Of a stretch of DNA of 64,000 nucleotides, positions 8,988-17,979 are shown piece after piece. The position numbers and the translations under genes are program-made. The stretch lies in the NCBI GenBank assembly GCA_050485645.1, contig JBJHBT010000013.1:40337-104336 (forward strand). Direction: 5' to 3'. This DNA comes from JBJHBP01 sp050485645 (GTDB taxonomy: Bacteria; Pseudomonadota; Gammaproteobacteria; Steroidobacterales; Rariloculaceae). Numbering within the stretch: the stretch's first letter is position 1; the number at the start of each line of letters is the position of its first letter. The notes under the pieces are model-generated. The model was not told where the DNA came from. It saw only the letters and a list, made by a program, of their open reading frames with translations, and ran no database searches.

Positions 8988-10607
8988 ATGTCCGAATCGT
9001 CGGCGTCCGCGCTGTCGCCGTTCCGCCAGACCATCTTCCGTGATGTGTGGATCGCCAATGTGCTTTCGCAGTTCGGCGGCACCATGCAGACGGTGGGTGC
9101 CGCGTGGCTGATGCTGTCGATCGCCGAATCGGCGCAGATGGTGACGCTGGTGCAGGCGTCGATGACGCTGCCCATCGTGATGTTCGCGCTGGTGGCCGGC
9201 GCGCTGGCCGACAGCTTCGATCGCCGCCGCATGATGCTGGTGGCGCAGTGGTTCATGCTGGTGGTGTCGATCGTGCTTGCGCTGGCCGCCTGGCAGGAGC
9301 TGGTGACGCCGTGGACGCTGCTGCTGCTCACCTTCCTGATCGGCTGTGGTCATGCCTTCAACGGGCCGGCCTGGCAGTCGTCGGTGGGACGCATGGTGTC
9401 TCGCGAGGATCTTCCGGCGGCGGTGGCGCTCAACAGCATGGGCTTCAATCTGGCACGCAGTGTGGGGCCGGCGCTGGGTGGCGTGGTGGTGGCCGCGTAT
9501 GGCGCGGCGGCGGCGTTTGCCATCAACGCGGTGAGTTACACCGGCATCATCGGCGTGCTCACGCGCTGGCAGCCGCCGCCCGAGGAGCGTCTGCTGCCGC
9601 GCGAACGGCTGCGCACGTCGATTCAGGCGGGCATCCGCTATGTGGCCATGTCGCCGCATCTCAGCGCCACGCTGCTGCGCGGTTTCGTGTTCGGCATGGG
9701 TGCCAGTGCGGTGACGGCGCTGATGCCGCTGATCGCGCGCGATCTGGTGGGCGGCGGCGCGGTCACCTACGGCCTGCTGCTGGGCATGTTTGGTCTTGGC
9801 GCGGTGGCCGGGGCACTGGTGTCGTATCAGCTGCGGCTCGCGCTCAGGAACGAAACCATCGTCAGGCTGGCACTGATCGCCTTCGGCATCGCGGCGCTGG
9901 TCGCCGGCCACAGCGGCTGGCTGGTGCTGACGCTGCTGGCGATGTTCACCTGCGGTGGCGCCTGGCTGCTGGCGCTGTCGACGTTCAATGCCACGGTGCA
10001 GACTTCGACGCCGCGCTGGGTGGTGGGCCGTGCGCTGTCGCAGTATCAGGTGGCGGCGTTTGGCGGTATCGCGCTGGGCAGCTGGGTGTGGGGTCTGATC
10101 ACCGAACACTACGGCATCAGCACCGCGCTCACGCTGTCCGCCGTGGTGCTCGGAGCGGGCGTGCTGCTGGGTCGGCGCTATGCGGTGCGGCAGACTGAGG
10201 CGATGGATCTCAGTCCGCTGGCGCGCTGGCAGGAGCCGCAGGTGGCGCTCGACATCCAGCCGCGCAGCGGGCCGGTGGTGGTCACCATCGAATACCGTAT
10301 TCGTGAAGCGGACGAGCTGGCGTTTCTCACCGCCATGCTCGAGCGTCGCCGCATACGCCGCCGCGACGGCGCGCGTCGCTGGTCGCTGCTGCGTGATCTG
10401 CACGATCCGCAGCTGTGGGTGGAGCGCTATCACACGCCCACGTGGCTGGACTACGTGCAGCACAACCTGCGCGTGACGCAGCACGACGCCGCGGTGAGTG
10501 ATCGCCTGCGCACGCTGCATCTGGGGCCGGAGCCGCCGCGCGTGCGGCGCATGATTGAGCGGCAGCTGGTTGTGCCGTCGACTTCGGCGGGCTACCCGCT
10601 GGAGTAG
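8988..10607 (+). CDS. MFS exporter with C-terminal ABM-like domain (MFS_3/EntS type)
   Basis: This is about 539 residues. Residues 10-405 contain about twelve transmembrane helices of the major facilitator superfamily, with LADSFDRRRMML as the cytoplasmic loop 2-3 motif. The family (MFS_3, which includes enterobactin exporter EntS) pumps siderophores, drugs or metabolites out using the proton gradient. Residues 420-520 are a soluble tail (VVVTIEYRIREADELAFL, then HTPTWLDYVQHNLRVT) resembling an antibiotic-biosynthesis-monooxygenase-like dimeric barrel, known in a subset of this family. AGGAG precedes the ATG by six bases. The substrate cannot be inferred from neighbours. Confidence 0.88.
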   Translation: MSESSASALSPFRQTIFRDVWIANVLSQFGGTMQTVGAAWLMLSIAESAQMVTLVQASMTLPIVMFALVAGALADSFDRRRMMLVAQWFMLVVSIVLALAAWQELVTPWTLLLLTFLIGCGHAFNGPAWQSSVGRMVSREDLPAAVALNSMGFNLARSVGPALGGVVVAAYGAAAAFAINAVSYTGIIGVLTRWQPPPEERLLPRERLRTSIQAGIRYVAMSPHLSATLLRGFVFGMGASAVTALMPLIARDLVGGGAVTYGLLLGMFGLGAVAGALVSYQLRLALRNETIVRLALIAFGIAALVAGHSGWLVLTLLAMFTCGGAWLLALSTFNATVQTSTPRWVVGRALSQYQVAAFGGIALGSWVWGLITEHYGISTALTLSAVVLGAGVLLGRRYAVRQTEAMDLSPLARWQEPQVALDIQPRSGPVVVTIEYRIREADELAFLTAMLERRRIRRRDGARRWSLLRDLHDPQLWVERYHTPTWLDYVQHNLRVTQHDAAVSDRLRTLHLGPEPPRVRRMIERQLVVPSTSAGYPLE

Positions 10608-10665
10608 GGGCGGGCGCAGGCGGCTCACCCGTTTCGTTCGCCGGGCTCGCCCGCTGCGGTTGTGG

Positions 10666-10694
10666 CGGCGTGCACGGCGCCGGTGTGCACGCCG
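10666..10694. terminator. hairpin between convergent MFS and ABC adaptor genes
   Basis: A perfect 10-bp stem (CGGCGTGCAC with its complement) with a 9-base loop lies between two convergent genes. No clear T tract follows. Confidence 0.45.
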
Positions 10695-10701
10695 GCTGCG
10701 T

Positions 10702-11901
10702 TCAGTCGCGCGCCCGCACGCGGGTGCCGTCGCTCACCTGTTCGCCCGGATACATGACGATGGTCTGGCCCGGTTCCAGGCCCGAGGTGATCTCGGCGTG
10801 GCGGCCGTTGTCGCTGCCCACTTCCACCGGCGTGACGAGGGCCTGCTCGTCCTCCACGCGAAACACGGCCCAGCGTCCGGCATCGCGGAACAGGGCGGCC
10901 ACCGGTGCCAGCACCACGTCGTCGAGTTCCGAGGTCACCACCGCCACTTCCACGCGGTAGCCGTGACCGAGCGCGGCCCACGCCGACGGCGGATCGACGA
11001 TGTCGATCAGCACGTTCACGCGCTGCTCCTCCACACCCAGTGCCGACACCTTCATGAAGCCGAACGGCTCCACCAGCCGCACGCGCCCTTGCAGCGGCGC
11101 CACGTCGCGACCGCCCCAGTTCTCCACGTCGACGCGTGCCCCGGGCCGGATGCGCACGGCATCGGTGGACAGCAGCTCGGCGACGATTTCCAGATCTGCC
11201 GGATCGCCCACGGTCATCAGCAGCGTGCCCGCGCCGACCATGTTCTCGCTCTCCTGGGTCACGCGCAGCACGCGGCCGCTCACCGGTGAGCGCACGGCCA
11301 CCGCGGTGGCCGTGTCATCGGTCGCACCGGGCTGGGTCAGACGCACGCGCGCGGCATCCAGCGACGCCATGCGCATGTTCATGTTCTCACGCGCCGCCGC
11401 CGCGGCCGCCTCGGCGATGTTCAGTGCCAGTCGCGAGCGGTCGTAGGCTTCGCGCGACGCCAGCTCGCGTTCGTGCAGGGTGGCGATGCGGTCGGCCTCC
11501 ACGCGCGCGTTGGCGAGTTCCGCGTCGGCGCGACCGGCTTCGGTGCGTGCCGCGGACAGGGCCGCTTCCGCCGAGCGCACGGCGGCCTGCGCCTCGGCCA
11601 GCGAACGGCTGTCGAGAAATGGCGGATCGCCGGGCATGACGCGCGCCACCACATCGCCGGCTGACACCGGGTCGCCGGCCCTGTGCGTGATGCGCAGCAG
11701 ATGGCCGGCGACCGGCGCGTTGATTTCGTAGACGTCGCGTATCCGCGTGCGTGCCTCGTCGCGCACGGCCACCGTCAGCCGGCCGCGTTCCACCTCGGTC
11801 ATGTCGACGGCGATCGACCGCGGCTGAAAGGCGATCACCAGCAGCACCAGGACGCCCAACGCGATCACGGCCCAGAACACATTGCGAAATTTCAGTTGCA
11901 T
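10702..11901 (-). CDS. HlyD/MacA-type periplasmic adaptor of an ABC exporter
   Basis: This is about 399 residues. An N-terminal signal anchor (NVFWAVIALGVLVLLVIAF) is followed by a barrel-sandwich (lipoyl-like) half, a long alpha-helical hairpin (about residues 95-175, rich in Ala, Glu and Arg), the second lipoyl half with SPVSGRVLRV, and beta-barrel domains. Adaptors of this class link an inner-membrane ABC pump to an outer-membrane channel. Start ATG 11901 has GAGGAG upstream and lies 19 bases after the permease stop; the in-frame start at 11946 would sit inside the permease. It is the last gene of a three-gene operon. Confidence 0.88.
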   Translation of the reverse strand: MQLKFRNVFWAVIALGVLVLLVIAFQPRSIAVDMTEVERGRLTVAVRDEARTRIRDVYEINAPVAGHLLRITHRAGDPVSAGDVVARVMPGDPPFLDSRSLAEAQAAVRSAEAALSAARTEAGRADAELANARVEADRIATLHERELASREAYDRSRLALNIAEAAAAAARENMNMRMASLDAARVRLTQPGATDDTATAVAVRSPVSGRVLRVTQESENMVGAGTLLMTVGDPADLEIVAELLSTDAVRIRPGARVDVENWGGRDVAPLQGRVRLVEPFGFMKVSALGVEEQRVNVLIDIVDPPSAWAALGHGYRVEVAVVTSELDDVVLAPVAALFRDAGRWAVFRVEDEQALVTPVEVGSDNGRHAEITSGLEPGQTIVMYPGEQVSDGTRVRARD

Positions 11902-11920
11902 CGCGCGAGGCTCCTCGAGA

Positions 11921-14311
11921 TCAATCCCTGGTCTTGAGTACTTCAACCAGATCCATGCGGTCCAGTTCCCGGCGGACCAGCAGACCGGATGCCGCGGTAA
12001 CGACGATAATGACGGCGGCGGCGTAGCCGTACGTGGCCGGATGGATCACGAACGGCAGTCGGAACAGGTCCGAGCTCATGGCTTCGGCCAGATACCATGC
12101 CAGGCCGGTGCCGAGCAGTGCCGCCAGCGGCAGTGCCAGCACGGTCAGGAATGCGATTTCGCCCAGCAATATGTAGGAGATTTCGCCGCGCGTGAAGCCC
12201 ATCACTCGCAGCGACGCCAGTTCGCGCTGTCGTTCCGCGAAAGAAATGCGCACGCTATTGTAGACGACGCCGATTGCAATCATTGCCGCGAAGGCCGTGT
12301 AGATGAATATCGATACCCCCATCGTCTCGTCCATCATTGCCGAAAGATTGCGGTACGCCATGCTTTGCAGGCCCACACCGGCCACGGCCGGCAGTGCCTT
12401 GAGCTGTACGTACAGGGCATCGGTCTGCGCGTCGTCCACTTTCAGGTAGGCGCCGGAAACCACCGGGCCTTCGCCGAGCAGACGGTTGAGGTCTTCCAGG
12501 CGCATGTGCGCGCCCGAGCCGATGAATGTGGTGGTCACGGCGGCGATCGGCAGCTCGAAGGTCGGCCGGCGACCCTCCGTGATCCGGATCTCGAGCACGT
12601 CGCCGGCCTCGGCATCGAGCTTCGAGGCCAGATCGCGAGACAGCACGAGGCCTCCCGGCGGAGGCACGACGGGGCGGCTGTTCTGATCCACCATGCGCGA
12701 CAGCGATGCGTCCAGCGGCAGGCCGGTGAGTCCCACGCGCTCCTCGCGATGGCCGTGCCGAATGCGCGCGGCGGCGGATCGATACGGCTCGCCGGCCAGC
12801 ACGCCCGGCGCCCGCAGCAGTTCGAAGTAGGCTGCGCGTGTGCGCGGTTCCACAAAGGTTACCTGCACGTCGTGCGGATTGGCGACGTTGAAATACGACG
12901 CCATCATTTCGTCCATCGCGTCGATGAAAAACATCGTGCCAATCAGCAGGGCGGCTGATACGGCCACGCCGATGCAGGTGAACGCCGATCGGGTGGGAAA
13001 GCGCACGATCTGGCGCGCGATCATCCTGGTCTGCTGGTCGAGCATCGTGAGACTGGTGATCCGTGCGCCGGCAGCGCGCGAGTAATCCGGCGGCGGCGGC
13101 GGCGACATGGCGGTGGCCGGATTCAGCGATGCCGCCCGGCGCACGGCGAAGATCGCGCCGCCGGCCACGGCCGCGGCGGTGATGCCCAGCGACGTGAGGT
13201 AGACCCGCGGATCGGCCTCGAACACCAGGAACGGGAACTGGTAGTAGTCGGTGTACATGGTCGCGGTGAGACGCCCCAGCCAGGTGCCCAGCGCCGCGCC
13301 GATGATCAGGCCGAGTGCACCGATGACGCCCACCAGCTTCATGTAGTGCATGACGATGGCGCCGCCGCTGTAGCCGAAGGCCTTCATCAGGCCGATGTCG
13401 GCGCGTTGGGTGGCGATCAGACGCGAGATCACCACGTTCACCAGAAACGCGGCCACGAGCAGGAATATCGGCGGCAACACGCTGCCCATGGTGCGCAGCT
13501 GTTCGATTTCGCTGTCGACGAATGCGTCGGAGATCTGTTCGCTGCGGCCATAGGCGCCCGGCGCGCCGTAGGGCTGCAGCAGACGATCCAGCTCCGCGAT
13601 CACCGCGCGCTCGTTGGCGCCGCGCGCCAGCCGCACCGCGGCGTCATTGAACGCGCCGTCCTGGTTCACCATCTCTCCCAGCGCGCTGCGACTCATCCAC
13701 AGCACGCCGAACAGGCGGTCGTCGGGAATCAGCTGACCGGGCGCGATGGCATAGACATGCTCGGGCGACAGCGCGGTGCCGACGATGGTGAGGCTTTCGC
13801 GGCCGCCGTAGATCGTGGCCGGCACGGTGTCGCCGACGTCCAGTCCGTGGGCGGTGGCGAAACTGCTCAGTACCACGGCCTCGTCGCGCCGGCCCGGATC
13901 TGGCAGGCGTCCGCGCATCAGCACGATCTGGTTCACCGATGGTTCGCCGGCATCGGGCAGCGAGAAAATCTCGCCGGTGGCCGGTTCGGACATGTCCGGC
14001 ATGTCGAACAGCGCCGGCGCGCGGATGCGCACTTCGGCCGCCTGCACACCGTCGATGTCGCGGATGTCGCTGATCAGTCCGACCGGTGCGCGCACCACCG
14101 GCGCCCATACATCGGCGAACCGGTAGCGCTCGTAGTACGCGCGCCGCGTCTCCTCCAGCGACGCGAGCATGCCGGCGGCGAGCAGGTGCACGGCCACGCC
14201 GCCGGCAATCACGAACGCGATTGCCAGCGCCTGGCCTTTCATGCCGAACAGTTCGCGGAACAGCTTGTGATCCAGTGCCGAGAGCACGGACGGCAGGCGC
14301 AGCAGTCTCAC
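11921..14311 (-). CDS. FtsX-family ABC transporter permease (two FtsX modules)
   Basis: This 796-residue membrane protein has an N-terminal helix (about 30-50), a periplasmic domain, three helices near 275-385 with the FtsX-type TQRADIGLMKAFGYS loop, then a second unit with helices near 450, 680-770 and the loop RQRELASLRVMGFTRGEI. This is the full-size LolC/MacB-like duplicated permease. The ATG overlaps the stop of the ATP-binding gene by four bases, so the two are translationally coupled. With the adaptor it should form a DevBCA-like or MacAB-like exporter for lipids, peptides or drugs; the cargo is unknown. Confidence 0.9.
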   Translation of the reverse strand: MRLLRLPSVLSALDHKLFRELFGMKGQALAIAFVIAGGVAVHLLAAGMLASLEETRRAYYERYRFADVWAPVVRAPVGLISDIRDIDGVQAAEVRIRAPALFDMPDMSEPATGEIFSLPDAGEPSVNQIVLMRGRLPDPGRRDEAVVLSSFATAHGLDVGDTVPATIYGGRESLTIVGTALSPEHVYAIAPGQLIPDDRLFGVLWMSRSALGEMVNQDGAFNDAAVRLARGANERAVIAELDRLLQPYGAPGAYGRSEQISDAFVDSEIEQLRTMGSVLPPIFLLVAAFLVNVVISRLIATQRADIGLMKAFGYSGGAIVMHYMKLVGVIGALGLIIGAALGTWLGRLTATMYTDYYQFPFLVFEADPRVYLTSLGITAAAVAGGAIFAVRRAASLNPATAMSPPPPPDYSRAAGARITSLTMLDQQTRMIARQIVRFPTRSAFTCIGVAVSAALLIGTMFFIDAMDEMMASYFNVANPHDVQVTFVEPRTRAAYFELLRAPGVLAGEPYRSAAARIRHGHREERVGLTGLPLDASLSRMVDQNSRPVVPPPGGLVLSRDLASKLDAEAGDVLEIRITEGRRPTFELPIAAVTTTFIGSGAHMRLEDLNRLLGEGPVVSGAYLKVDDAQTDALYVQLKALPAVAGVGLQSMAYRNLSAMMDETMGVSIFIYTAFAAMIAIGVVYNSVRISFAERQRELASLRVMGFTRGEISYILLGEIAFLTVLALPLAALLGTGLAWYLAEAMSSDLFRLPFVIHPATYGYAAAVIIVVTAASGLLVRRELDRMDLVEVLKTRD

Positions 14312-15042
14312 CAGCTCAGCTCCGACGGTGACTTGCGTTCGGTGTTCTCGCGCAGTTCACGCACGTGGCCGTCCGAGAATGTGATCACACGATTGGCCAT
14401 GTCGGCCACGGACGCGTTGTGGGTGATCAGCAGTGTCGTGGCGCCGGTGGTTTCGTTCACGCTCTGCAGCGCTTCGAGCACACGGATGCCGGTCTTGCTG
14501 TCGAGCGCGCCGGTGGGTTCGTCGCACAGCAGCACCGAGGGGCGCTTGGCGATGGCGCGCGCGATAGCGACTCTCTGCTGTTCGCCGCCGGAGAGCTGGG
14601 CGGGGAAGTGGTCCAGGCGCTTCTCCAGCCCGACGATGGCCAGCGCTTCATCGGGCGTCATCGGGTTCTGCGCGATCTCGGTGACCAGCGCCACATTCTC
14701 GCGCGCGGTGAGGCTGGCCATCAGATTGTAGAACTGGAAGACGAAGCCCACGTGGCGGCGCCGGTATTCGGTGAGCTCGCGCTGTGTGGCGCCGGTGAGG
14801 TCCTGATCGCGAAATCGGACGCTGCCGTCGGTGGCGCTGTCCAGGCCGCCGAGGATGTTCAGCAGCGTCGATTTGCCGCTGCCGGATGCGCCCAGCAGTA
14901 CCACCAGCTCCCGCTCGGGCAGGGTGAGATCCACGCCGCGCAGCGCATGCACGGCGCTGTGGCCTGTGCCGTACACCTTGGTCAGGCCCACAGTGGTAAA
15001 GCATATCCCGCTGCTGGCGGGACTGGCGGTGGCGTGGTTCAT
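14308..15042 (-). CDS. ABC transporter ATP-binding protein (MacB/LolD type)
   Basis: This is about 244 residues and drives the exporter encoded by the two genes downstream. It shows Walker A GASGSGKST (51-59), the Q-loop in FVFQFYNL, the signature LSGGEQQR (150-157), Walker B LLCDEPTGALD (171-181) and the H-loop His208. The LolD-like YRRRHVGFVFQ stretch fits ATPases partnered with FtsX-type permeases. The start is ATG 15042, with AGGAT upstream; the frame runs on to 15087 but that part has no good start signal. It is first in the operon. Confidence 0.92.
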   Translation of the reverse strand: MNHATASPASSGICFTTVGLTKVYGTGHSAVHALRGVDLTLPERELVVLLGASGSGKSTLLNILGGLDSATDGSVRFRDQDLTGATQRELTEYRRRHVGFVFQFYNLMASLTARENVALVTEIAQNPMTPDEALAIVGLEKRLDHFPAQLSGGEQQRVAIARAIAKRPSVLLCDEPTGALDSKTGIRVLEALQSVNETTGATTLLITHNASVADMANRVITFSDGHVRELRENTERKSPSELSW

Positions 15043-15146
15043 GGCTGATCCTGCGGCGAGCGGCAGAGAATAACCGATCCGATGCAAGCTGCGCGATGGG
15101 TGCGGATGTGCACTTTCAGCATGTCTTGTTCAGGTTCGGATCAGGC

Positions 15147-15152
15147 TATCAT
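15147..15152 (+). promoter_or_regulatory. candidate -10 box for mtfA
   Basis: TATCAT, only 10 bases before the mtfA ATG (15163). If correct, the mRNA would be nearly leaderless, which fits the weak ribosome binding site there. Confidence 0.3.
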
Positions 15153-15162
15153 CCGTGGCGGT

Positions 15163-15936
15163 ATGTTCGGGATATATCGAAACTGGCGTCGCAAACGCAT
15201 TCTGGCCACCTCGGAGCTGGACGCCGGCGTATGGGCGCAGGCCGTGAGCGGGATTCCGATACTCGCCGGCCTCGACGCCGCCGCCATGGAACGCCTGCAG
15301 GCGCTGGTGCTGCTGTTCCTTCACGAAAAAGTGTTCGAGGGCGCCTCCGGTCTCGATCTCACCGCGCGGATGCGCCTGCGCATCGCCATTCTCGCCTGCC
15401 TGCCTGTGCTCGAACTCGGCCCGGACCGCTACCGCACGGTTCGAACCATCATCGTGTACCCCGGCGGCTTCATGGTCCGTGATCGCGAGGAAGTGGATGA
15501 CTTTGGCGTCGTGCATGTGGGCAACGATGTCCTCAGTGGCGAGGCCTGGGAACGCGGGCCAATCGTGCTCGCCTGGGAGGACGTCAACGTCAGTGGCATG
15601 GGCACCGGTTACAACGTCGTCGTCCACGAGTTCGCCCACAAGCTCGATCACGAGGGCGGTGCGGTGGACGGCATACCGCTGCTGCCCCGCGAAATGAGCA
15701 TCACCGAATGGGCTGAAACCTTCCAGGCGGCCTACGACGAACTGTGCGAGAAGTCCGACAACGAAGAAGAAACCTGGCTCGACCAGTACGCCACCGAGCA
15801 CCCGTCGGAGTTCTTCGCCGTCGTCTCCGAACTGTTCTTCGAAGTCCCGGCCGAACTCAACAAACACTACCCGGACCTCTACCGCCTGCTTGCCGGCTAC
15901 TACCGCCAGGACCCCGCCAAACGCCTGGCCGGCTGA
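15163..15936 (+). CDS. mtfA: MtfA-family zinc peptidase
   Basis: This 257-residue cytosolic protein belongs to the MtfA (Mlc titration factor A) peptidase family. It has the gluzincin motif HEFAH (155-159) and a downstream helix, TEHPSEFFAVVSE, that supplies the third zinc ligand. In enteric bacteria MtfA binds the repressor Mlc and links glucose-phosphotransferase regulation to proteolysis; whether an Mlc exists here is not visible. The start at 15163 matches family length; the frame extends upstream to 15082, but that part would overlap the divergent ABC gene's promoter. It converges on typA with 7 bases between stops. Confidence 0.9.
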   Translation: MFGIYRNWRRKRILATSELDAGVWAQAVSGIPILAGLDAAAMERLQALVLLFLHEKVFEGASGLDLTARMRLRIAILACLPVLELGPDRYRTVRTIIVYPGGFMVRDREEVDDFGVVHVGNDVLSGEAWERGPIVLAWEDVNVSGMGTGYNVVVHEFAHKLDHEGGAVDGIPLLPREMSITEWAETFQAAYDELCEKSDNEEETWLDQYATEHPSEFFAVVSELFFEVPAELNKHYPDLYRLLAGYYRQDPAKRLAG

Positions 15937-15943
15937 ATGCGCC

Positions 15944-17767
15944 CTAGGCGCGCAGTCGCGAATCCCGCCGCCGGTCACTCTCTTTCAGCAGCTTCTTCCG
16001 CAACCGGATACTCGTCGGCGTGACTTCCACGAGTTCGTCGTCGTCGATGAACTCCAGCGCCTGCTCCAGCGAGAAACGCAACGGCGGCGTCAGCAGGATG
16101 TTCTCGTCCGATCCCGCGGCACGAATGTTCGTCAGCTGCTTGGCCTTGGTCGGGTTGACGGGCAGATCGTTGCCGCGGCTGTGGATGCCGATCAGCATGC
16201 CCTCGTACACTTCCTCGCCATGCCCGATCAGCAGCGCGCCGCGCTCCTGGAGATTGAACAGCGCGTAGGCCAGTGCCTTGCCCGCCACCATCGACACCAG
16301 TACGCCGTTGTGACGCTGGCCGATGTCGCCGGCGAAGCGCGGCGCATAGCGGTCGAAGACGTGATAGAGCAGGCCGGTACCGGCGGTGGACGTCAGATAC
16401 TCGGTGCGGAAGCCGATCAGGCCGCGCGCCGGAATGCGGTATTCCAGACGCATGCGGCCGCGGCCGTCCGGCACCATGTTCTGAAGTTCGCCCTTGCGCT
16501 CGGCGATGCGACTCATCACCGCGCCCTGGTAGTCTTCCTCGAAGTCCAGGGTCGCCAGTTCCCACGGCTCGCACAGCACGCCGTCGATCTCGCGTTCGAT
16601 CACCGCCGGGCGCGACACGGCCAGTTCATAGCCTTCGCGACGCATGGTTTCGATCAGTATCGCCAGATGCAGCTCGCCCCGGCCCGATACCAGAAAGCGA
16701 TCGGGGTCTTCGGTGTCTTCCACGCGCAGCGCGACGTTGTGCTTGAGTTCCTGCATCAGACGTTCACGAATCTGACGGCTGGTGATGAACTTGCCGTCGC
16801 GACCTGCGAACGGTGACTTGTTCACCTGGAACGTCATGCTGATCGTCGGCTCGTCCACCTGAAGTGCCGGCAGCGCCGCAGGCTGGCCGCGCGCGCAGAC
16901 GGTGTCGGAGATGCCCAGGTCCTCGATGCCGCTGAACACGACGATGTCGCCGGCGCCGGCTTCACGGATCGATACTCTTTCAAGCCCGGTGAAGCCGTAC
17001 AGCTCCGCGAGCTGCGCGTTCACCACCTGACCGTTGCGTCGTACCAGTGATACCGGTGTGTTCGCCGTGGCCCTGCCGCGTGAGATCCGGCCGATGCCGA
17101 GCACGCCCACGTAGCTGCTGTAGTCCAGGCTCGACACCTGAAGCTGCAGCGGACCGTCGCGCTGCACGTCCGGCGGCGGCACATGGGTGACGATGGCCTC
17201 CAGCAGCGGACCCATGTCGCCAGAGGTGACGGTCGCGTCGGTGCCGGCGAACCCCTTCAGTGCCGAGGCGTAAATCACCGGAAAGTCGAGCTGTTTGTCG
17301 GTGGCGCCAAGACGGTCGAACAGATCGAAGGTCTGATCCAGTACCCAGTCCGGGCGCGCGCCGTCGCGATCGATCTTGTTGATCACCACCAGCGGCGTGA
17401 AGCCGCGCGCGAACGCCTTCTGCGTGACGAAGCGCGTCTGCGGCATAGGGCCGTCCACGGCATCGACGAGCAGCAGCACGCCGTCCACCATCGACAGCAC
17501 ACGTTCCACTTCGCCACCGAAGTCGGCGTGGCCGGGTGTGTCGACGATGTTGATACACAGGTCGCGCCAGTTGATCGCGGTGTTTTTGGAGAGAATCGTG
17601 ATGCCGCGCTCGCGCTCCAGATCATTGCGGTCCATGACCCGTTCGGGCATCTGCACGCGCGCGTCCACGGTGCCCGACTGCTGCAGGAGTTTGTCCACCA
17701 GGGTGGTCTTGCCGTGATCGACATGCGCGATGATGGCGATGTTGCGCAGTTTGTCTGCTGAAAACAT
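15944..17767 (-). CDS. typA: ribosome-associated GTPase TypA/BipA
   Basis: This is the full-length 607-residue translational GTPase. The G1 motif AHVDHGKT is at 14-21, followed by G2 ERERGITILSK, G3 DTPGHADFGGEV and G4 VINKIDRDGARP. Elongation-factor-like domains II, III and V and the TypA-specific C-terminal domain follow (SRGNDLPVNPTKAKQLTNIR). It binds 70S ribosomes and helps assembly of the 50S subunit, mainly under stress and cold. A TATAAT -10 lies at 17799-17804. No anomaly was seen. Confidence 0.96.
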   Translation of the reverse strand: MFSADKLRNIAIIAHVDHGKTTLVDKLLQQSGTVDARVQMPERVMDRNDLERERGITILSKNTAINWRDLCINIVDTPGHADFGGEVERVLSMVDGVLLLVDAVDGPMPQTRFVTQKAFARGFTPLVVINKIDRDGARPDWVLDQTFDLFDRLGATDKQLDFPVIYASALKGFAGTDATVTSGDMGPLLEAIVTHVPPPDVQRDGPLQLQVSSLDYSSYVGVLGIGRISRGRATANTPVSLVRRNGQVVNAQLAELYGFTGLERVSIREAGAGDIVVFSGIEDLGISDTVCARGQPAALPALQVDEPTISMTFQVNKSPFAGRDGKFITSRQIRERLMQELKHNVALRVEDTEDPDRFLVSGRGELHLAILIETMRREGYELAVSRPAVIEREIDGVLCEPWELATLDFEEDYQGAVMSRIAERKGELQNMVPDGRGRMRLEYRIPARGLIGFRTEYLTSTAGTGLLYHVFDRYAPRFAGDIGQRHNGVLVSMVAGKALAYALFNLQERGALLIGHGEEVYEGMLIGIHSRGNDLPVNPTKAKQLTNIRAAGSDENILLTPPLRFSLEQALEFIDDDELVEVTPTSIRLRKKLLKESDRRRDSRLRA

Positions 17768-17798
17768 GGCTGCCTGCCAGGCCGGAAAAAGGGCGCGG

Positions 17799-17804
17799 AT
17801 TATA
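17799..17804 (-). promoter_or_regulatory. -10 box for typA
   Basis: A perfect TATAAT on the minus strand, 31 bases before the typA ATG. The hexamer 17 bases further upstream (CTGGGA) is a poor -35. Confidence 0.5.
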
Positions 17805-17920
17805 CGCGAGGCGGGCGTCTTTCCCAGTTAAAGTATAAGCGGAGTCGGCCGGGAGGCTGCGGGGGGCAGGCCGCTGGCGGTTCACGGCGCTTCCCGTTGA
17901 CCGCAGCGCGCAGCGGCGCC

Positions 17921-17948
17921 GCCCGGTTTGCGCCCGGTTTGCGCCCGG
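17921..17948. repeat. 11-bp tandem repeat, 2.5 copies
   Basis: GCCCGGTTTGC occurs twice in tandem, followed by a partial third copy, downstream of the outer-membrane barrel gene's stop. It has no known role. Confidence 0.85.
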
Positions 17949-17979
17949 AACGAGGCGCAACAAAGCCTGCGCGCGCCGA

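Noticed and set aside
8964..10628. 554-residue open frame antisense to the MFS gene
   Set aside because: It is a shadow of GC-rich codons: rich in Arg, His and Gln, no membrane or domain signature, no ribosome binding site.
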